A stretch of DNA of 22,234 bases from Apostichopus parvimensis (Eukaryota > Echinodermata > Holothuroidea > Aspidochirotida > Stichopodidae). Under the pieces are notes generated by a model, which was not told the origin of the DNA, searched no databases, and worked only from the letters and a program-made list of their open reading frames with translations. Below are positions 18,115-22,234 of the stretch, in pieces; position 1 is the stretch's first letter; the number at the start of each line of letters is the position of its first letter. The position numbers and the translations under genes were made by a program. The DNA lies in assembly GCA_000934455.1 (NCBI GenBank), contig KN889606.1, forward strand, positions 5,326 through 27,559, written 5' to 3'.

Positions 18115-18830
18115 TATTATAGCACTCAATTTCAGCCATCAGAACATCCCTTTAATGTATGACTACACTACCCTTTGACAAGATCCGATGTTGTTTATTT
18201 CTCCAATCTCTGTGGTCATAGTTTTACATTAAAGCAATTTTCTATAAAGCAAGTTTACATTTAAGCAGTTTTACATTAAAGCAATTTTTTATTAAAGCAC
18301 TCAATTTCCGCCATCAGAACATCCCTTTAATGTTTGACTGCTCAACCCTCTGACAAGATCTGATGTTGTTTATTTCTCCAATGTCTATTATTATAGTTTA
18401 ACATTAAAGCAATTTTCTATTTATAAAGCAAGTTTACATTAAAGCAGTTTTACATTAAAGCAATTTTTTATTAAGCACCCATTTCAGTCACCACAATATC
18501 CCTTTAATGTATGACTACACTACCCTCTGACAAGATCTGATGTTGTGTATTTCTCCAATCTCTATGGTTATAGTTTCACATGAAAGCAATTTACATTTAA
18601 CATTAAAGCAGTTTTACATGAAAGCAATTTTTTTAGAAAATCCCTTTAATGTTTGACTACACTACCCTCTGACAAGATCCGATGTTGTTTATTTCTCCAA
18701 TGTCTGTGGTCATAGTTTTACATTAAAGCCATTTTACATTATAGCTTTAATGTCGACTACTCAACCCTCTGACAAGATCAGATGTTGTTTATTTCTTCAA
18801 TGTCTGGGGTCATAGTATTACATCTTACGT
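18115..18830. repeat. satellite-like tandem array, about 177-bp unit, five copies
   Basis: The anchor CCCTTTAATGT recurs at about 18148, 18323, 18500, 18642 and (decayed) 18744. Each unit also has GACTAC...ACCCTCTGACAAGATC, GATGTTGTTTATTTCTCCAAT and a set of sub-repeats of TTACATTAAAGCAATTTT. The first spacings are 175 and 177; the later units lack some of the sub-repeats and shrink to 142 and about 102. The block is AT-rich and non-coding. Confidence 0.93.
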
Positions 18831-19533
18831 GTGTCCTGTGTCAAACCAAACCCATACAACCTCTGAGAGACACATTCTCACACAACTCAGTTTGGCAAAC
18901 TATATTATAAAATCTGACAGTCTAACTAAAGTCTAAGCCTCAATAGACAACAAGTACCATCTTGAATGGTTCCACAATCCGTAACTGAATATTTCCCCTC
19001 AAAATTGTGATAATTTTGCCGGAAATGTACTCGGGGGAACTGGACGTAGTGGAACCAGCTGGTAAAGGCCAGCTAGTTTTCGAAGTTACATGATATGTGT
19101 CCAAGGGTAATCTGAAAGCAGCATCAAAACACTGACGCTAGGCATTGGATGTGAAGTGTTTTCTGTTTTCAGTTATATCGACAGCTTTAAAAACTGCCGT
19201 CTGTTACAAAACTGAAAGAGATGTACAAAACAAAACTAAAAAACAAGCGTTCCGATTGACACAGAGTAAGAGTGATATTTAAATATCTGAAGATTTTTTT
19301 GTTTTTCACCCTTCACTGTCTCCCATGTTCCGTCGAACACAAACAAAGGTCAAGGCAGGCAAAGTGAATTTGTTTTCCTTCAAATCGGAAATACAATTTA
19401 GATGTCAGTAAAAAGACTCAAGCCAAACAGATATTTAAGAAGAAGAATTCAATGTACATAATGTTCATGTTCTCAAATTCAAATTTACTACAACAGCACA
19501 TGACTATAGACAAAATCGTCACACTGAAGTTGA

Positions 19534-20280
19534 CTGAGAGGATGAGGAAAAGAGGAAAAGAGCAGGAGAGGAGGATGGGAAATGGGAGGTGAGGATGGCA
19601 GAGGAGATGGAGGATGGAGAGGAGGTGGACAAAGAAGAGGCGGAGAGGCAAGAGGGGGAGGGGGAGGAGAGGAAATAAGGATAGTAGAGGAAAGGAGGGG
19701 AGAAGAGAAAAGAAGAGGAAAGGAGGGGAGGAGGATGGGAATTGGGAGGTGAGGATGGCAGAGGAGATGGAGGATGGAGAGGAGGTGGACAAAGAAGGGG
19801 AGGAGGAGGAGAGGAAATAAGGACAGTAGAGGAAAGGAGGGGAGAAGAGAAAAGAAGAGGAAAGGAGGGGAGGAGGATGGGAATTGGGAGGTGAGGATGG
19901 GAGAGAAGATTGAGGATGACGAGGAGATGGACCAAGCAGGGGTGGAGAGGGAAGGAGCGGAGGAGAGAGGGCAGGGGAGAAGAGGAAATGACAAGAGTAG
20001 AGGAGGGGATGGGAGGAGAGTAGAGTAGAGGAAAGGAAAGGAGGAAAGGAGGGGGAGGAGAGGACAGAAGAGGATAGGGTGAGGGAAGGAGAGGAGAGGA
20101 GGGTTAGGGAAGATTTTGAAGATGGAAGAAGGGAGGAGAGGAGATGGAGGTGAAGAAATGGAGGTAGGGGAGGTGTTACGAGGTGGAGGAGTGGAGAATG
20201 GTAGGAAGGGCTAGAGAGGGAAGAGGAGGAAGAGGAGGAGGAACAAGGAGTGAGGATAGCAAGAGATGTGAGGATTGAGG
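19534..20280 (+). repeat. long polypurine tract (GGA/GAGGAGGA) with internal 142-160 bp repeats
   Basis: About 0.75 kb is almost wholly A and G on the plus strand. A larger unit starting GAGGATGGGA and containing GGTGAGGATGG and GGAGGTGGACAAAG recurs at 19571, 19731 and 19873. The six-frame products are low-complexity (SSPPLLSSPL on minus, RRKRGG on plus) and not genes. Mirror-symmetric purine tracts of this kind can form triplex H-DNA. It would be CT-rich in the minus-strand transcript. Confidence 0.95.
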
Positions 20281-20455
20281 GATATTATATCTGTGCAGTT
20301 ATCTTGAACCTAACACAACAAGTGCAATGGCCAAGCCCACACACATGGGTGTGGGACAATTTACGGGATGCATATCATGTCTGCAGTTATCTTGAACTTA
20401 ACACAACAAGTGCAATGGCCAAACCCACACACATGGTAGTAGGACTATACGGGAT
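20281..20455. repeat. 97-bp tandem duplication, two copies
   Basis: GCAGTTATCTTGAACYTAAC, ACAACAAGTGCAATGGCC and CCCACACACATGG occur in order at 20295 and again 97 bp further on. Copy identity is high, so the duplication is recent compared with other duplicated blocks here. Confidence 0.9.
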
Positions 20456-21140
20456 ACTCCATAGTGCATATATGGTGATTGCTTTATGTTCAAACCCTCT
20501 TCCACTCCCTCACCCTAAATTTGTTTTAGAAGAAAATATGGATCTGTTATATATGCAAAAGTAAACTTAATTAACCTATTATCATGTGATACTAATGTAT
20601 CAACAGACTAAAAACACGAACGCACCACGCACGTGCTTCTAATCCAGTCTTTCCGAGCGCCGGCGTCGAGTGGAAAATACCAGACTGTAAACAAATTCAG
20701 CATCTTCAGTAATTAAATCTGTCCAGATCTCCGTCTGTATAATTTGCCTTCGAGAAATACAAACTACTACTCTTGGTGCTAAAAACAGACTCTTTGATGG
20801 CTGCTGGTCCATCTCTTGGGGTAGAGATGAAAACTCACAACAAGGGTCGACACATACCCGAAACATTTTAAAAGCGTTAGTCATCGAGTCATAAAAGATC
20901 CAAAGCTTTTTTAAGAGGCGGGGAAGAGTCTTCTCCGTCAACAAAACATTTGTAAGCTTCTGTTTTCGGTAGATGACGGAATCCGCTAATTTGGCAATGT
21001 GATCTGGAGTTTAAAGAGACGTTGTGTACATTCATTTGCAACAGAACAGAAAAATGTGTCGTCTACGTATCGCTCGTTGGTCCGATTTGGTTTGTCTGTC
21101 CATCTGTCAATAGTCCTTATAATCTGTTTTCTTTCTTTTC

Positions 21141-21195
21141 GAGTCTGGCTAATTGAAGAAAAGATCTAGTAGGATGGAAAATGTCAGGCCCTCTT
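21141..21195 (+). mobile_element. possible remnant of a retroelement end with a hammerhead-like core
   Basis: The order TTGAAGA, a short AGATC...GGAT stem-like part, then GAAAATGTCAGGCCC resembles a motif I know from dispersed invertebrate elements (CTGAAGA, stem, GAAACGTCAGGCCC), which follows the CUGANGA / stem II / GAAA pattern of hammerhead ribozymes. Here the first C of the core is T and the stem is imperfect, so a working ribozyme is unlikely. The surrounding minus-strand open frame (21117-21407) is probably part of the same decayed element. Confidence 0.3.
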
Positions 21196-21710
21196 ACTTT
21201 GCACATCTTGACAACTTTACCTGCATCTAGGCTTAGCAGTAAATTTACTAACAGGTTTTTTCTCTCTTTGAAATCCATGTCAATCTTGCAAAAGCTGTGA
21301 TTATAGGTCTGTATATAATTCATATACAAAATTATGGTTACATACCACAGTGTACATCCTTCAGACATTGGAATGGACATAAAAAAAGAAAAAGTAAAAA
21401 AGAGCAATAAACATGAACAAATCCAGAAAGTAATCCTAACTAGAGGATTCTAGTGTTTCGTTGGTCAGATTTTTCTACTTGCTGACTGCAATGTTCCTTG
21501 CATCGATGTGGACATACATATCAATTAAGTCTGAGATGCATTCAACAGCCTTTACTTTATACATTTTAATGTTTACTTATTAGGTTTTTCAGAGTTTGAT
21601 CCCTATTGACCTCAAATGACCCTTGACCTCCACATAAAACAGCAGGTTTCTTGTACTCATGACAGTGGATCTATGTACAAATCTTTATTTATGTATATCT
21701 TTATATATAT

Positions 21711-21890
21711 CGACCGGAAGAAACGACCTTCCTTACCTGTTTCGAACCTCTGGACATACAATCAGCATCCATGGCCAAGTGGTTAAGGTGTCCGCATATA
21801 AAGCGGGAGGCCCCGGTTAGAATCCCGGTGGAGGCTGGAAGTTTTTTCACTGTTCTGGATTTTTCAACTCACTACGATTTCAATTATATT
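21711..21890 (+). mobile_element. tRNA-derived SINE, family 1, with 5' extension shared with the next copy
   Basis: The SINE proper starts at 21765 (GCATCCATGGCC), with an A-box region, anticodon arm CCGC-ATATAAA-GCGG, B box GGTTAGAATCC (one change from consensus) and 3' body to TTCAATTATAT. The 5' and 3' ends of its tRNA part can pair at six of seven positions. Upstream, 21718-21764 (ACGACCTTCC...CCTCTGGACATA) is also found before the copy at 22106 but not before the one at 12945. Confidence 0.9.
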
Positions 21891-22050
21891 CATTTGCCTT
21901 TGTTGTTTACCTCCATTTCATTAACAAAGTCTGTTCAAAGTATCTCTTTCGAGATCGGGCTTTAGGAACCACAAATGATTTTCGAGTTGGTTAGCATCAT
22001 CTCTAGAGTACGGCAAATATGTCACCAAAGCAGAACTAGTAAATTGTTCG

Positions 22051-22234
22051 ATACAGGTGAAAAACGACCTTCCTAACTGGTTTCAAACCTCTGGACATAA
22101 AATCAGCGTCCATAGCCAAGGGGTTAGGTGTCTGCATGTAAAGCGGGAGGCCCGGGTTCGAATTCAGGTGGAGGCTGGAAGTTTATTCACTGTTTTGGAT
22201 TTTTCAACTAACTACAATTTCAATTATATATATA
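22051..22234 (+). mobile_element. tRNA-derived SINE, family 1, cut by the window end, with the same 5' extension
   Basis: The extension runs from about 22059; the SINE starts at 22106. The B box GGTTCGAATTC has one change. The body is intact to CAATTATATATATA, where the window stops. The start lies 341 bp after the previous copy, so extension plus SINE plus about 155 bp of spacer may be one duplicated unit. Confidence 0.9.

Larger units (their letters stand above)
15768..22234 (-). other. upstream intron or 5' part of the ASAP-like gene, no exon recognised
   Basis: The acceptor of BAR exon 1 is at 15768-15770; no donor belonging to the previous ASAP exon could be identified on the minus strand. 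The region is dominated by repeats listed separately. Stretches without repeats (17040-18110, 18840-19530, 20460-21140) contain short open frames only. The longest, on the minus strand at 20639-20944, has no ATG start and no recognisable family. Confidence 0.6.

Noticed and set aside
19418-20028. Overlapping frames up to 168 codons on both strands, rich in S, P, L or R, K, G, E.
   Set aside because: They come from the polypurine tract; no protein-like composition.
20639-20944. 101-codon open frame on the minus strand.
   Set aside because: It has no ATG start, no recognisable family and no convincing splice sites.
21225-21300. Candidate minus-strand exon with acceptor ATAATCACAG and donor GCAG/GTAAAG, encoding MDFKERKNLLVNLLLSLDA, which loosely recalls the TKELSTLLKNLL part of the ASAP BAR domain.
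   Set aside because: The phase at the donor does not match the phase-0 start of the exon at 15643-15767, the peptide has extra residues after the similar part, and it sits next to a probable decayed repeat.

Overview
The window is eukaryotic nuclear DNA: AT-rich, intron-dominated and full of short interspersed repeats and minisatellites, with no operon-like layout. The only gene I can name is on the minus strand. Five short exons, each with a consensus acceptor and donor and matching phases, join into 167 contiguous residues that read as the middle and C-terminal part of the BAR domain of an ASAP-type ArfGAP (ArfGAP with SH3 domain, ankyrin repeats and PH domain; ASAP1/ASAP2 family). In gene order (high to low coordinate) the exons are 15643-15767, 10864-10939, 10110-10163, 6516-6601 and 4649-4808. 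The N-terminal exons must lie above 22234, or were missed in 15768-22234. The PH, ArfGAP, ankyrin and SH3 exons must lie below position 1. An animal gene, the repeat types (tRNA-derived SINEs, LINE-like tails ending in TTATTA) and the codon and splice style suggest a marine invertebrate, possibly an echinoderm or another deuterostome; this placement is an inference.

Layout: 1-4648 is intron downstream of the last visible exon. It holds a tRNA-like gene (748-819, minus), a diverged tandem duplication (2530-3053), a set of three hairpins lying between 46-bp direct repeats (3324-3782), a retroelement 3' tail (3875-3944) and a CTGCAG-rich minisatellite (4141-4515). 4649-10939 carries four BAR exons; the introns between them hold 21-bp, 18-bp, 23-bp and 24-bp tandem arrays, a SINE copy and a G/C-rich inverted repeat. 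10940-15642 is a 4.7-kb intron with a 21-bp array, a SINE, a 17-G run and an unassigned plus-strand exon-like stretch (13515-13754). 15643-15767 is the most upstream exon seen. 15768-22234 is upstream intron with a second SINE type (16534-16833), a ~175-bp satellite-like array (18115-18830), a 0.75-kb purine tract (19534-20280), a 97-bp duplication and two more copies of the first SINE in a duplicated block.

How parts relate: the repeats all sit in introns of, or regions next to, the ASAP-like gene. One array forms the pyrimidine tract of an acceptor (6610-6658), and a GAT repeat abuts a donor (15617-15636). Two SINE families are visible. One has a simple tRNA head and a short conserved body (four copies). 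The other has a tRNA head and a long body ending in a tail also found at 3875-3944 and 15820-15885, which suggests shared LINE mobilisation. I found no evidence for a new multi-gene system. The most unusual structure is the triple-hairpin segment near 3.4-3.65 kb.
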